Shown piece after piece: positions 1-7,588 of a stretch of DNA of 21,211 nt. The DNA lies in the IMG/VR virus record IMGVR_UViG_3300037264_001537, positions 1-21,211 of that record; one strand, given 5' to 3'. Under the pieces are notes generated by a model, which saw nothing but the letters and a program-made list of their open reading frames with translations, ran no database searches and was not told the origin of the DNA. Position numbers and translations under genes: made by a program. How positions within the stretch are numbered: position 1 is the stretch's first letter; each line of letters begins with the position of its first letter. The DNA is from a virus.

Positions 1-708
1 CTGACTTGCTTGTCCGGCATATTGCGAAGCTAAAGCCGAACTCTTTTGAGCTCCCAATCTTTCTAAAATTCCTTGTTCTCCTTGCGCTTCGGATAAATTG
101 GTTCTACTAGATTCTATATTGGCAGTTCCTTTCGCAAGATTTTGTTCAAGTTGCTTTTGCTCTTCAAGAGTTTTATTCATCGCTTGCTGTTGAGCGGTAA
201 ATGCTTCGCTTGGTTGAGAAAATCTATTAGCTAAATCAGTTGCCGCTTGACCATAAAATCCAGCGTTGGGTTGATATGATTGCGGCCCAGTTTGTAATTG
301 TGGCTGATTTTGATTTGTGTTTTGCGGTTTAATCGCTTCCCAATTTGTTCCATTCCATTTTTGAGTTTGTCCATTTATATCAGCAGTCATTCCTACTTGT
401 AATCCAGCACCAGGAGCATTTGAACTTGTTTGAGTTGATTGATTATTGGTTTGTGGGGCAACTTGATTTTGTTGGTTAAGTAATACGGTTTGTGGGGTTG
501 GTGTAGGATTTGCTCCTCCCTTTCTAACTTCCGTTGTATCTATTTTGGGAGTAGGAGTAGGATTTTTACTCCCAATTATAGTAGGTAAATTTATAAGTCC
601 GCCCACATTTGGCGGAGTATAATTGAGCGAAAAAGGACTCTTATAAGCATTCGCTTTCATAAGACCTTGAACTGGTTTATTTTGTGAAACTACATTTGGT
701 GTTTGCAT
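1..708 (-). CDS. Gln/Asn-rich virion-associated protein, 3' part missing
   Basis: The frame is open from an ATG at 708 to the window edge, giving 236 residues with no stop, so the protein is truncated at its C-terminus. I do not recognise a family. The first ~110 residues are low-complexity and rich in P, T, N and Q, with two P-T-P-T-P stretches (about residues 50 and 70). A compact segment with the motif W-N-G-T-N-W follows near residue 123. From residue 160 the protein becomes helical and Gln/Ala-rich and is probably coiled coil. It starts 4 bases after the stop of the adaptor gene, in the context TTAAAATTATG, so it is translated in the same late unit. Composition and position fit a structural or internal virion protein, for example an ejected protein, but this is inference. 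Confidence 0.8.
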   Translation of the reverse strand, partial: MQTPNVVSQNKPVQGLMKANAYKSPFSLNYTPPNVGGLINLPTIIGSKNPTPTPKIDTTEVRKGGANPTPTPQTVLLNQQNQVAPQTNNQSTQTSSNAPGAGLQVGMTADINGQTQKWNGTNWEAIKPQNTNQNQPQLQTGPQSYQPNAGFYGQAATDLANRFSQPSEAFTAQQQAMNKTLEEQKQLEQNLAKGTANIESSRTNLSEAQGEQGILERLGAQKSSALASQYAGQASQ

Positions 709-712
709 AATT

Positions 713-1837
713 TTAACTTCCGTAAATATAAAGATTAGGATTTTGTTGAATAGGGGATTCCGACAAATCCACATTCACTTGTTTATTAGCTAAATAGTAT
801 TCCATTTGCTGAAGTTTTTCGGCATACAATCCGTTATAAAGAGCGTGTCGTTCAGAATCTTTATTTATTGACATAAAGTAAATTCTTAATGCTCCATAAA
901 CGATAATATCGTGAAAATCGGGAGATAATAACGGATATTGCCCTATCTTATAATTTGCTCCACTCGTATTTGGAGCATAGACTACCGGTTTTGTTAATGT
1001 CGCAGATGTCCCATTGCTTCCGAATTGCTGAATTTGATAATAAAAACCATCTCCTTTCGATGGATTGGCTATAAGGAAAAGATTAGTGAAAGTCAAATCA
1101 GTGTTAGTCGGAAATGGAGTATTCCAAGATGTTCCAGTTCCTGTAATAGAATTTGAATAAGCCGCCATTGTCGCCAATGAACCCGTAGAATAATCTTCAT
1201 AAGTCATATCGGGAATACTCACTTGGCAATTAAGAGTAATCAAATCACCCGTTGCGGCTGGAATTGGCCAGAAGTTTATCTGGTTTTGATAAATAAAGAA
1301 GTAAGCAGGTATTGATGATGTGTAAGGCAAGGCGTTTAATTTAGTCCATTCTTGAGTAGATTGAACTGGAGCAGGGCTATAAACAAGTTGTCCTATGGTA
1401 ATTGTAGAGTTCTTTATTTTAGAAACATTGGGAGGCAAAGGATAAGATTGGACTCCCACAAGAGAAGCACTTGTCCCCGCAGAACTTGAAAGCGGAGATT
1501 GCCAAGTTATTAATGTTGACCCTTGAGTAAAATTAGCGGTTCTCTGTTCGCTATTTGAAAAAACCACAAATTGCGGGCAAGAAATATAACTCCAAGCTGA
1601 TGATAGAGTAGCGTTTGTGCCACCCGTAATAACCCCAGTAGTCCCGCTTGTGGCAACCAAAGTAGAAGCTCTTGGGCCGATTGTCGTCATTGTAAAAGAA
1701 CGCTCAGTATCAAAATACTTTTGAACTAAATATCTGTGTTGGTCGTTTATTAAAATGCCAGCCAATGAATCGTTGGTTGACGATGAATTTAGTGATAAAG
1801 TTGTAAATAATGACTTTAGCGTTGTAAAACTCTTCAT
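713..1837 (-). CDS. Putative head-tail adaptor (connector) protein
   Basis: This 374-residue protein resembles the adaptor proteins that sit under the portal in short-tailed phages. The recognisable part is a segment near residues 178-207 (F-F-I-Y-Q-N-Q-I-N-F-W-P-I-P followed by a beta strand), which matches the usual 'aromatic-x-I-x-P-x-P' strand pair of these proteins. A long C-terminal helix (about residues 313-352, starting V-Y-G-A and ending in Y-Y-L-A-N-K) also fits. A Ser/Thr/Gly-rich beta insertion (about 220-290) with the T-G-T-G-T-S-W pattern lies between them and looks like a small beta domain seen in virion proteins. Start is an ATG with no Shine-Dalgarno; TATAAT occurs about 10 bases upstream but has no convincing -35 partner. 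Family assignment is by pattern only and could be another connector or tail-tube protein. Confidence 0.6.
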   Translation of the reverse strand: MKSFTTLKSLFTTLSLNSSSTNDSLAGILINDQHRYLVQKYFDTERSFTMTTIGPRASTLVATSGTTGVITGGTNATLSSAWSYISCPQFVVFSNSEQRTANFTQGSTLITWQSPLSSSAGTSASLVGVQSYPLPPNVSKIKNSTITIGQLVYSPAPVQSTQEWTKLNALPYTSSIPAYFFIYQNQINFWPIPAATGDLITLNCQVSIPDMTYEDYSTGSLATMAAYSNSITGTGTSWNTPFPTNTDLTFTNLFLIANPSKGDGFYYQIQQFGSNGTSATLTKPVVYAPNTSGANYKIGQYPLLSPDFHDIIVYGALRIYFMSINKDSERHALYNGLYAEKLQQMEYYLANKQVNVDLSESPIQQNPNLYIYGS

Positions 1838-1889
1838 ATTGCTTTAATTATAATACTTTTTAATAATTTAATAAATTTTTTCGTGTATT

Positions 1890-2339
1890 TTAAGCGGTAA
1901 AAACTAAATAAACAATAGCATTGCCAACTGAACTTGAAACAATAGTTAATGGGTTTCCCCTTGTGTATGTCGCAAGTGTTCCAGTAGATAAATTAGTCGC
2001 TCCCACCATTACTCCCGCAGTTGTCCCTTTCGCCATTGTCGCAATAGTAATCCTATTGTTTATAACCGATATAGTCCCAGCGGTTGTGTCTAATGCCGTT
2101 AAAAAAGCTCCCGTTATAGTTAAATCGGCTTTTGCCCCATTATCTCCAAACACAGGGACAGCAGTCGTTCCAGTAGTTATTGCCGCAACACAAAAATTAT
2201 TAGGATTATTTTCTAAATTCGTAAAAGGAATAAAAGGAGCATCTATATTGTTATGAATATGATAAGGAACCGTTGGAACACGATATTGCGAACTCAATAA
2301 CATACTATTTATCAATTGGACTATTTCATCTCTTTCCAT
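1890..2339 (-). CDS. Small beta-rich virion protein, possibly tail-fibre related
   Basis: A 149-residue protein. The N-terminal 45 residues include V-P-Y-H-I-H-N-N-I-D-A-P-F-I, which resembles the 'H-x-H-N-G-x-D-S/A-P' signature common in phage tail-fibre and minor virion proteins. The rest is Gly/Thr/Ala-rich with alternating hydrophobic residues, as expected for an all-beta fold. It follows the 642-residue virion protein by 4 bases, with the start context CATAAAATTATG. A 52-base spacer separates its stop from the adaptor gene. I cannot give a precise function; a small fibre or decoration subunit is the best guess. Confidence 0.65.
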   Translation of the reverse strand: MERDEIVQLINSMLLSSQYRVPTVPYHIHNNIDAPFIPFTNLENNPNNFCVAAITTGTTAVPVFGDNGAKADLTITGAFLTALDTTAGTISVINNRITIATMAKGTTAGVMVGATNLSTGTLATYTRGNPLTIVSSSVGNAIVYLVFTA

Positions 2340-2343
2340 AATT

Positions 2344-4272
2344 TTATGAAACTACATAAGATTGTTTTTGCGCGCTATAACTTTGCGTTCCGCCAATTAT
2401 TCTTATTTCTGTCAATCTATTAAAACTATTAGATGTGGGTGTCGCGCTTGTTCCACCAGTTAAAATAGCCTTAACCAAAAGCCATTGGTTCTTTTCAATA
2501 GGGAATTTCTCGCTATTGCCTGAAATCAAACTGCCATCGCCATTAACTATTAAAGCACTCGTAAATGTCGGGCTCGTGCCAGATGTAAGAGTTTGAGCCA
2601 CTTGAAGTTCCACAATTTCGCCAGCCAATAATGGAGCGGCTAATTTGAACTCTAATTGTGATGATGTGGTCGGATTAAGTTTAGTTCCTATTGGAATCAT
2701 ATCTGAAATAATTATTGATTGTCCGCCAGAATAAAGAGAACCCGAACTGGCATCTATCCCATTAACACTTCCATAATAAGTATTATCCCAACCAATTATT
2801 AAACCCGACCCAAGAGGATTACTGGAAGGATAAGCCCCGCCCAAAGCAAAACTACTTGGATTTCCTTGTCCAAATAAAGCAGTAGCATTTCCAGCATTGC
2901 CACCATAAGACAATTCATTCGCTAATCTTAATGCTTTTGAATCAATATCTAATCCCCAAACTCCTCCATAATTTGGTATTCTATTACCGGCATTATCGGT
3001 TGCTGAAATTCCAAAATATAAATGATTTCTCAAATTACAAACTCCGCCCCAAGTAAAATAAGGCTCAACGGTATATGAAAGATGGTCTGGCACTTTTTTA
3101 AATAAATTAGCTTGCGCTCCATTTGTAATATAAATTCTTCCCCTATTTCCTACAAAAGCATAAGTATTAGTATTAACCGTTATCATTTTAACAACATTAC
3201 TTTCGGGCAAAAGAATAGGATAACTAATTTGATTTGAAGTAGTATTCCAAGTATAGATAACATTGCCTGCTCCCCCTATAAGAACATTTGTTCCTGAAGG
3301 AGCCAAACATTGAGCAAGATCGCTTAAGGGTAAAAGCGGAAAAGTTGAATATGTATAACTTGATATATTGGCAGGATCAAAAGTCGTTCCACTTAAATCA
3401 GTTTGATAAAACTTTCCAACATTCGGACCATCGCAAAAATAAATTCTTCCATCAGGCATTAACCAAGATTCGTGCGAATTACCGCTCCCTGCTGTTGATT
3501 TAAGACCAGTTATATTCCCAGTGGTTCCGCTAGTTGGCGACCAACCATATTGCCAAGACACTGCCACAGATGGAGGGTCATAAGGATTAACCAAAGTATA
3601 ATCAATAACCGCTCCTCTAAAAGCGAAAATATATCCCTTTGTTGTATCAGATGTCGGATAATAAACAAGACCATTGCCATTTGCTCCTGTAACATTTGTA
3701 TTGCCAGTAAAAGTCCAATATCCGCTTGTAGTAGTTTTTTTATTGCTCCAAACCTGACCCGATGAATCTATCATCCAATTAACAGGAGTATTTGAAGTAT
3801 AATAAATTTCATTACCTTGCTGTATTACATATTTGGGAGTAGCGATATTATAAGTTGTCCAAGTTCCAGTAGCCGTCCCACTCCCATAATAAGCATTGTT
3901 ATTTCTTTCATAATCCGTAGTCACGCCGAAAGTTAAACCATTTATAAAATTTACCCAATATGGGGTGCTATTTACTACACCCGTGCTTCCACTTGATAAA
4001 CTTGTGAAATAAACACACATCCCTATTTCAAGATTTGTAGTTGTATTTGAAATTATTAAAACATTTCCGCCATTATTTGAAACGCTAGTCACACTACCGG
4101 TTAATTTCGGTGGAGTTTTTGTCGCAGTTTTAAAATTAACGCTTGCCTCTCCTGTTACCGAAGAAAGATTAACATTTTTTAAATCAGTCAAACCCGAATA
4201 AGGAGAATCTCCTATTCCCTTTTCAAAACCATTTATTATTAAATCTCCAGTTGCGGGGTCTATTGAATACAT
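2344..4272 (-). CDS. Large virion protein, probable beta-propeller
   Basis: A 642-residue protein without membrane segments or coiled coils. The opening (M-Y-S-I-D-P-A-T-G-D-L-I-I-N-G-F-E-K-G-I) and the following S-P-Y-x-G-L-x-D-L-K-N-V-N pattern look like the N-termini of tail hub or tube proteins of metagenomic phages. The middle, roughly residues 200-480, has several strands ending in short W or Y motifs (for example I-Y-T-W-N, G-R-I-Y-I-T-N, H-L-Y-F-G-I) spaced 40-50 residues apart, as in beta-propeller blades. The C-terminal ~150 residues look like a beta-sandwich. It sits between small beta-rich virion proteins and shares their start context (3 bases after the upstream stop). A tail protein contacting the host or forming the tail tube is likely; the propeller call is inference from spacing. 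Confidence 0.65.
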   Translation of the reverse strand: MYSIDPATGDLIINGFEKGIGDSPYSGLTDLKNVNLSSVTGEASVNFKTATKTPPKLTGSVTSVSNNGGNVLIISNTTTNLEIGMCVYFTSLSSGSTGVVNSTPYWVNFINGLTFGVTTDYERNNNAYYGSGTATGTWTTYNIATPKYVIQQGNEIYYTSNTPVNWMIDSSGQVWSNKKTTTSGYWTFTGNTNVTGANGNGLVYYPTSDTTKGYIFAFRGAVIDYTLVNPYDPPSVAVSWQYGWSPTSGTTGNITGLKSTAGSGNSHESWLMPDGRIYFCDGPNVGKFYQTDLSGTTFDPANISSYTYSTFPLLPLSDLAQCLAPSGTNVLIGGAGNVIYTWNTTSNQISYPILLPESNVVKMITVNTNTYAFVGNRGRIYITNGAQANLFKKVPDHLSYTVEPYFTWGGVCNLRNHLYFGISATDNAGNRIPNYGGVWGLDIDSKALRLANELSYGGNAGNATALFGQGNPSSFALGGAYPSSNPLGSGLIIGWDNTYYGSVNGIDASSGSLYSGGQSIIISDMIPIGTKLNPTTSSQLEFKLAAPLLAGEIVELQVAQTLTSGTSPTFTSALIVNGDGSLISGNSEKFPIEKNQWLLVKAILTGGTSATPTSNSFNRLTEIRIIGGTQSYSAQKQSYVVS

Positions 4273-4275
4273 AAA

Positions 4276-4614
4276 TTAAATAATATATTTCCAAACTACG
4301 ACATTCCCTGATGGTATTCCCGATGCCAATGTCAAAGTATTACCGCTTACAGTGTATTCAGAAGATGGTGTTGCTAATGAACCATTTATATGAACTTCAA
4401 AATCTGCTACAACTGTCGCAGATGCCGTAAAAATTGTCTGATTATTTGTTGATGTAAAAGTATCTGTTTGAAAATGTGAAGATAAACCCGTTATATCAAC
4501 CAAAAGCCGATGGGTTGTTTCATCTGCCCAAAGAACCACAGGCGTTTTCCCGTCAGAACTGCTTACTCCCAATAAACTTGTTACAAAATTTTCATCTCTC
4601 TTAGAATTTGCCAT
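4276..4614 (-). CDS. Small virion protein: R-D-E-N-F repeat unit plus tail-fibre beta module
   Basis: This 112-residue protein has two parts. Residues 5-41 are one copy of a ~35-residue repeat (K-R-D-E-N-F-V-T-S-L-L-G-V-S-S-S-D-G-K-T then a short acidic strand) that also occurs twice in the next gene upstream. Residues 48-112 form a module widely seen in phage tail fibres: F-T-S-T-N-N-Q-T-I-F-T, then V-H-I-N-G-S-L, then Y-T-V-S-G-N-T-L-T-L-A-S-G-I, then V-V-V-W-K. It overlaps nothing and starts one base after the neighbouring stop. Together these suggest a small fibre or fibre-anchoring subunit. The module match is by pattern, not by alignment. Confidence 0.7.
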   Translation of the reverse strand: MANSKRDENFVTSLLGVSSSDGKTPVVLWADETTHRLLVDITGLSSHFQTDTFTSTNNQTIFTASATVVADFEVHINGSLATPSSEYTVSGNTLTLASGIPSGNVVVWKYII

Positions 4615-4615
4615 A

Positions 4616-4885
4616 TCAAGTGCTTTGTATTAATAAATTGCCATTTAAATCTGCGTATAATGGAACTATCGTTTTGCCATCACTTGAAGAAACAGCCACA
4701 AGTGTTGAAACAAAATTATCATCTTTTAGCGCGTTCTCTGGTCCATAATCAGAACCTGTTGTCCCATCTAAAACGCATAAAGAATGATTACTTTCAGCAC
4801 AAATCGGGATTATTGTTTCTCCATTAGTATTTAAAACACCCAAAATTGTTGGCTTAAAATTTTCATCTCTTGATGCATTAGACAT
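4616..4885 (-). CDS. Small virion protein with two R-D-E-N-F repeat units
   Basis: An 89-residue protein made almost entirely of two copies of the same unit. Unit one spans residues 5-40 (S-R-D-E-N-F-K-P-T-I-L-G-V) and unit two residues 54-88 (K-D-D-N-F-V-S-T-L-V-A-V-S-S-S-D-G-K-T). A third copy forms the N-terminus of the next gene downstream, so the pair of genes probably arose by tandem duplication. Such units, with an 'L-G-V-S-S-x-D-G' core followed by a 'L-Y-A-D-x-x-x-x-L-L' strand, are familiar from small phage virion proteins, but I know of no tested function. The start overlaps the end of the upstream gene by 8 bases, indicating translational coupling. Confidence 0.7.
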   Translation of the reverse strand: MSNASRDENFKPTILGVLNTNGETIIPICAESNHSLCVLDGTTGSDYGPENALKDDNFVSTLVAVSSSDGKTIVPLYADLNGNLLIQST

Positions 4886-5210
4886 AGGAAATGATTATAT
4901 TGCTATTTGCCGTTCCCATCCCTACAACCAACCCATTATTCAAAGCAACATCGTAATGTAATGTTATAGGCTGGGGCGAAGCAGGAACAGTTATTATTCC
5001 AAAAGTTCCAGTTGCCGCAGAAGTGCTATCGTATAAAGTAATTACTGATGTGGCTGTCGGAGTGTTGAAAGTAATCAATCCCAAAAATCCAGCCGATGCC
5101 TTAATAACTGTCGGAGTGGCTGTCGTGCCAGTCATATTCTTATAATTCCATCCCATTGGGAAATTTGAATCATCCCTTATAAGTTGTCCTCTCTGTGTAA
5201 TGTCTGCCAT
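4878..5210 (-). CDS. Small beta-sandwich virion protein
   Basis: A 110-residue protein that is nearly all beta. The pattern G-F-L-G-L-I-T-F-N-T-P-T-A-T, then I-T-L-Y-D-S-T-S-A, then I-T-L-H-Y-D-V-A-L-N-N-G-L-V-V is common among small phage structural proteins, where the 'x-Y-D-x-x-x-x-x-G-L' strand is the hallmark. The exact role of that group in virions is unknown to me; fibre, decoration or baseplate-like parts are possible. It starts 4 bases after the stop of the coiled-coil gene in the context CATAAAATTATG and overlaps the following gene by 8 bases. Confidence 0.65.
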   Translation of the reverse strand: MADITQRGQLIRDDSNFPMGWNYKNMTGTTATPTVIKASAGFLGLITFNTPTATSVITLYDSTSAATGTFGIITVPASPQPITLHYDVALNNGLVVGMGTANSNIIISYV

Positions 5211-5214
5211 AATT

Positions 5215-5934
5215 TTATGCTAATCTATTATCCCTTAATCTTTTTATTGCTCGTTCCAAAGTCGCTCTTTGGTCGGAAACTTGAATTTTTTCTTTTGCCA
5301 ACTCTTTTTCTCTTTCGGCAAAAGATATTTCTTTATTTTCTAAATCTTTTTCCTTTTTATTTATTTCATTTTCTCTCAAAACTAAACTTTCTTCTGTATC
5401 TTTTTTAAAATGAATAACCGATTCTTCAACCCCTTTAGCCTTTAAAAGAATTTGTTTGGCTTCGTCTTTTTCTTCTTTCGCCTTGCGATGAAGATTTTCA
5501 GCAAGTTCTTTATGGCTTTCAGCTCGTTTTGAATCGCCTACGGCTTTTTTTATAGCTATTGCTATATCAATTTCTTTTAAGCCTAATTCCTCTTCTCTTT
5601 TATCCAAATCTTCTTTCTCTTTTTCAAGTTTAACTTTAAGTTCAGATAGTTCTTTCCTTTTAGCTGTCATTTCGGGCGAAAGAGCATTTAGTTTAATTTG
5701 AAGTTTTTCTATATCGGATAAAATACCTTCTTTCTTTTGAAGAAGTTTACTTATTTCTTGAGTTATTGTTTTAAGAGATTCGTCCCTAAACCTTGCCAAT
5801 GCCAATTCCTCATCGGATTTAAGATTACGCAAATTATCAACCTTGCGGGCTATTTTTATCCCTTCCTGAATTTCATTATTTCTATCTTTGGCTTTCGCTT
5901 CGTTTATCTCTTCTTTCTTAAGAAGTCTTATCAT
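5215..5934 (-). CDS. Long coiled-coil protein of the virion module
   Basis: A 239-residue, very charged protein (K/E-rich) that is predicted helical over almost its whole length. Heptad-like runs are clear between about residues 45 and 235, for example K-E-K-E-D-L-D-K-R-E-E-E-L and I-N-K-K-E-K-D-L-E-N-K-E. There is no signal peptide or TM segment. It is too short and too charged for a typical tape measure protein, and no tail-tube genes flank it. It lies one base after the 169-residue gene and just before small beta-rich virion proteins, so a rod-like structural, fibre-stalk or assembly protein is the most reasonable reading. Function is unknown. Confidence 0.65.
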   Translation of the reverse strand: MIRLLKKEEINEAKAKDRNNEIQEGIKIARKVDNLRNLKSDEELALARFRDESLKTITQEISKLLQKKEGILSDIEKLQIKLNALSPEMTAKRKELSELKVKLEKEKEDLDKREEELGLKEIDIAIAIKKAVGDSKRAESHKELAENLHRKAKEEKDEAKQILLKAKGVEESVIHFKKDTEESLVLRENEINKKEKDLENKEISFAEREKELAKEKIQVSDQRATLERAIKRLRDNRLA

Positions 5935-5935
5935 A

Positions 5936-6445
5936 TTAGGCTGATTCTAAAGCTTTCTTTCTTAAAGAAGTTTTTTTGTCTATGACTTGCGTGTTTAATT
6001 CCCCCTCTTCGTTTTTACTTAACCTATCTTCAATCGGTTCTTCTATTACATCTCTCACTTCAGCTTTTGATATAGCTAAAGGTTCAAGACATTTTTGGAT
6101 ATATAGAGTTAAACTTTCAATAGAATAAGTTCCAGCTTGATGAATAGAATTTAAACGAGGCGAACCATCAGTATTTCTCTCTTGAGAATTAAGCTTTGCG
6201 TATTCTTTACTTTTAAAGAACTCTCTTTCTGCCAAATTCTTGGCGAATTTCTTTCTGATTTGCTGTATTTCAAGTGGTGTCTGATTAACTATCAAAATTG
6301 GAGAAGTAGTTTGAGCTGGGAATATATATTCTTTATTTCCCCATTTCGCCACAAAGTCTTCTTCAGTCCAATTCGTGAATCTAAATGTCCCGCCAAAATT
6401 TTCGGGAAGGACTGATTCATAGTCCATTATTGTTTTATTTTCCAT
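5936..6445 (-). CDS. Conserved-looking phage protein of the head module, function unknown
   Basis: A 169-residue soluble protein. The N-terminal third contains F-G-G-T-F-R-F-T-N-W-T-E-E-D-F-V-A-K-W followed by E-Y-I-F-P-A-Q-T, i.e. two aromatic beta hairpins. Next is a helical piece (E-I-Q-Q-I-R-K-K-F-A-K-N-L-A-E-R-E-F-F) and a charged, probably disordered C-terminus. I have the impression of having seen this arrangement in other phage head modules next to capsid genes, without an assigned function. Its leader (6446-6534) is unusual: it carries a GC-rich hairpin and a near-copy of the GNRA hairpin motif found before the scaffold gene, so this gene may be regulated together with the scaffold. 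Confidence 0.65.
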   Translation of the reverse strand: MENKTIMDYESVLPENFGGTFRFTNWTEEDFVAKWGNKEYIFPAQTTSPILIVNQTPLEIQQIRKKFAKNLAEREFFKSKEYAKLNSQERNTDGSPRLNSIHQAGTYSIESLTLYIQKCLEPLAISKAEVRDVIEEPIEDRLSKNEEGELNTQVIDKKTSLRKKALESA

Positions 6446-6449
6446 GTTA

Positions 6450-6484
6450 TTTCTAACTTTTACGCCTTTTTCAAGGACTTAATT
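6450..6484 (-). promoter_or_regulatory. Leader motif copy B with GAAA tetraloop hairpin
   Basis: Read on the minus strand, these 35 bases match the leader at 9417-9451 at 29 of 35 positions. The core is CCTT-GAAA-AAGG (6465-6476), a 4-bp stem closed by a GNRA tetraloop, followed at once by CGTAAAAG. It ends 4 bases before the ATG at 6445. The two copies differ in the loop (GAAA here, GCGA in the other) yet both remain GNRA, which argues for a selected RNA hairpin, for example a binding site for a regulator of translation. The binding partner is unknown. Confidence 0.6.
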
Positions 6485-6495
6485 ATTTTTATCCC

Positions 6496-6521
6496 CTCCC
6501 GCCCCTCGATTGAGGCGGGAG
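6496..6521 (-). other. GC-rich hairpin in leader of the 169-residue gene
   Basis: The perfect arms CTCCCGCC (6496-6503) and GGCGGGAG (6514-6521) enclose a 10-base loop that can pair further (CTC/GAG around GATT). It is by far the most GC-rich spot in an AT-rich region and lies 13 bases beyond the stop of the decoration gene. On the minus strand it is followed by GGGATAAAAATAATT, not by a T-run, so a classical intrinsic terminator is not supported. A 3' stabilising or processing hairpin for the capsid message is possible. Confidence 0.55.
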
Positions 6522-6534
6522 AAGATAGATAACT

Positions 6535-7311
6535 TTACAAGTTAACGAATACGGGTCTCGCTTCCGCTGATACTCCCGCAATAGCTGTATAACCAATTAC
6601 TGCGTTTGTAAGGGTGCTTCCTGTGCTTGTCGCTACTGTAATCGCTCCGGCAGTTGTTACTGAAGGAGCAATCGCATAACCAACACCCGCAATTGAAGCA
6701 TCGCTTAAAGCTGATGTAATTCCTTTTGCGACAAGGAATCCATAACTCGAAGCCGCAATCGGATATAACGCCACGCCAGCCTCAACATTCGTTCTAGTTG
6801 TCGGGCTATCAACGACATTTAAACCATGAGCTGGGACAAAACTTATTCTACTATCGCTTGCAACCAAAGCAACATTCGGAGAATCTTCAAGGGTTATTAC
6901 ACCTTGAGTTCCGCTTGCGATAGAAGCAGTATTGCTTGCGACACGAAGACATTGACCGATACCGGTTCCTGAATTGACTACCAAGAATCCTCCTTGATAT
7001 TGATTAGCTGTCATCGCTGTAGCTCCAATAGTTATTATTACGGAAGCTTGCTTTTGGGTAGTTGCAGAATAAGCGGTAAATGTGCCTACTGTAGCATTTT
7101 GATGGTTTGCGATTAATGCCGCATCTTGCATCAAATGTCCTGAAGTAGCAACCCCAGCACTTGATACTGAAACCAAGATTACCTGACGGCCATCTGCCAA
7201 GTCATACCTAGTTCCAACCATTGATGCGAGATTCGCATCGGTTGAAGTTTGGAATGTGCTTCCAGCAAAAATGGAAATCGGTGCCGCTCCTTTATTTGAG
7301 ATATAAGACAT
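6535..7311 (-). CDS. Putative capsid decoration / head-associated protein
   Basis: A 258-residue, Ala/Gly/Ser/Thr-rich all-beta protein two genes after the major capsid protein. Recognisable patterns are Y-D-L-A-D-G-R-Q-V-I-L-V (residues 41-52), A-T-A-M-T-A-N-Q-Y-Q-G-G-F-L-V-V-N-S-G-T-G (near 98-118) and I-A-A-S-S-Y-G-F-L-V-A-K-G near the C-terminus. The same set recurs in proteins encoded next to phage capsid genes; they are thought to decorate the head, but this is family knowledge, not shown here. The start has no Shine-Dalgarno and is preceded by an A-rich leader very like that of the capsid gene, fitting high expression. Confidence 0.65.
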   Translation of the reverse strand: MSYISNKGAAPISIFAGSTFQTSTDANLASMVGTRYDLADGRQVILVSVSSAGVATSGHLMQDAALIANHQNATVGTFTAYSATTQKQASVIITIGATAMTANQYQGGFLVVNSGTGIGQCLRVASNTASIASGTQGVITLEDSPNVALVASDSRISFVPAHGLNVVDSPTTRTNVEAGVALYPIAASSYGFLVAKGITSALSDASIAGVGYAIAPSVTTAGAITVATSTGSTLTNAVIGYTAIAGVSAEARPVFVNL

Positions 7312-7341
7312 AATTTTTTAATTTGTTTTAATTATTCGACT
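7312..7341 (-). promoter_or_regulatory. A-rich translation leader of decoration gene
   Basis: On the minus strand the leader begins AGTCGAATAATTAAAA and runs A-rich to the ATG at 7311 without any Shine-Dalgarno sequence. It is closely similar to the leader of the major capsid gene (8630-8662) and weakly to that at 7557-7587. This looks like a Shine-Dalgarno-independent ribosome-loading region. Confidence 0.45.
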
Positions 7342-7343
7342 TT

Positions 7344-7556
7344 TTAACTTGCTGTCGTCACGGCAGTCCAAGCTGTTGAACCATCAGTATTGATGTATGC
7401 TCTATCGTTTGTGGTTGTTCCGCCAGTATTAAGGTAAAATGAACCTTTTGGGGCAGTTACAACCGCATTGGGAGTTCCACTTCCAACAATAAAATCAATA
7501 CCAAGAAACTGGAATGCCGGTTCAAACTTACTAAATTTTTTAGATGTATCTGCCAT
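7344..7556 (-). CDS. Small virion protein between capsid and decoration genes
   Basis: A 70-residue protein. Its second half (G-S-G-T-P-N-A-V-V-T-A-P-K-G-S, then F-Y-L-N-T-G-G-T-T-T-N-D-R-A-Y-I-N-T-D-G-S-T-A-W in broken form) follows a pattern widespread in small phage virion proteins: a Gly/Pro-rich turn, a 'G-S-x-Y-L' strand and a final 'Y-I-N-T-x-x-x-x-x-W' strand. The first 20 residues are charged and probably flexible. Position directly after the major capsid gene suggests a head protein, possibly minor decoration or head fibre, but the role is not known. Start ATG at 7556 lacks a Shine-Dalgarno. Confidence 0.65.
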   Translation of the reverse strand: MADTSKKFSKFEPAFQFLGIDFIVGSGTPNAVVTAPKGSFYLNTGGTTTNDRAYINTDGSTAWTAVTTAS

Positions 7557-7587
7557 AGTGATTTGAATTTTATTTCAACTAACGACT
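7557..7587 (-). promoter_or_regulatory. A-rich translation leader, divergent copy
   Basis: On the minus strand it begins AGTCGTTAGTTGAAATAAAA and reaches the ATG at 7556 after 31 bases. It shares AGTCG and the A-rich tract with the leaders at 7312-7341 and 8630-8662 but is less similar. No Shine-Dalgarno is present. Confidence 0.35.
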
Positions 7588-7588
7588 A

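Noticed and set aside
1921-2256. 111-residue plus-strand frame opposite a small virion gene
   Set aside because: The minus frame shows virion-protein patterns and tight gene spacing; the plus frame has neither.
5215-5934. Tape measure protein
   Set aside because: The protein is too short and too highly charged, and no tail-tube or tail-chaperone genes lie nearby.
6496-6534. Classical intrinsic terminator at the GC-rich hairpin
   Set aside because: No T-run follows the stem on the transcribed (minus) strand, nor on the plus strand.
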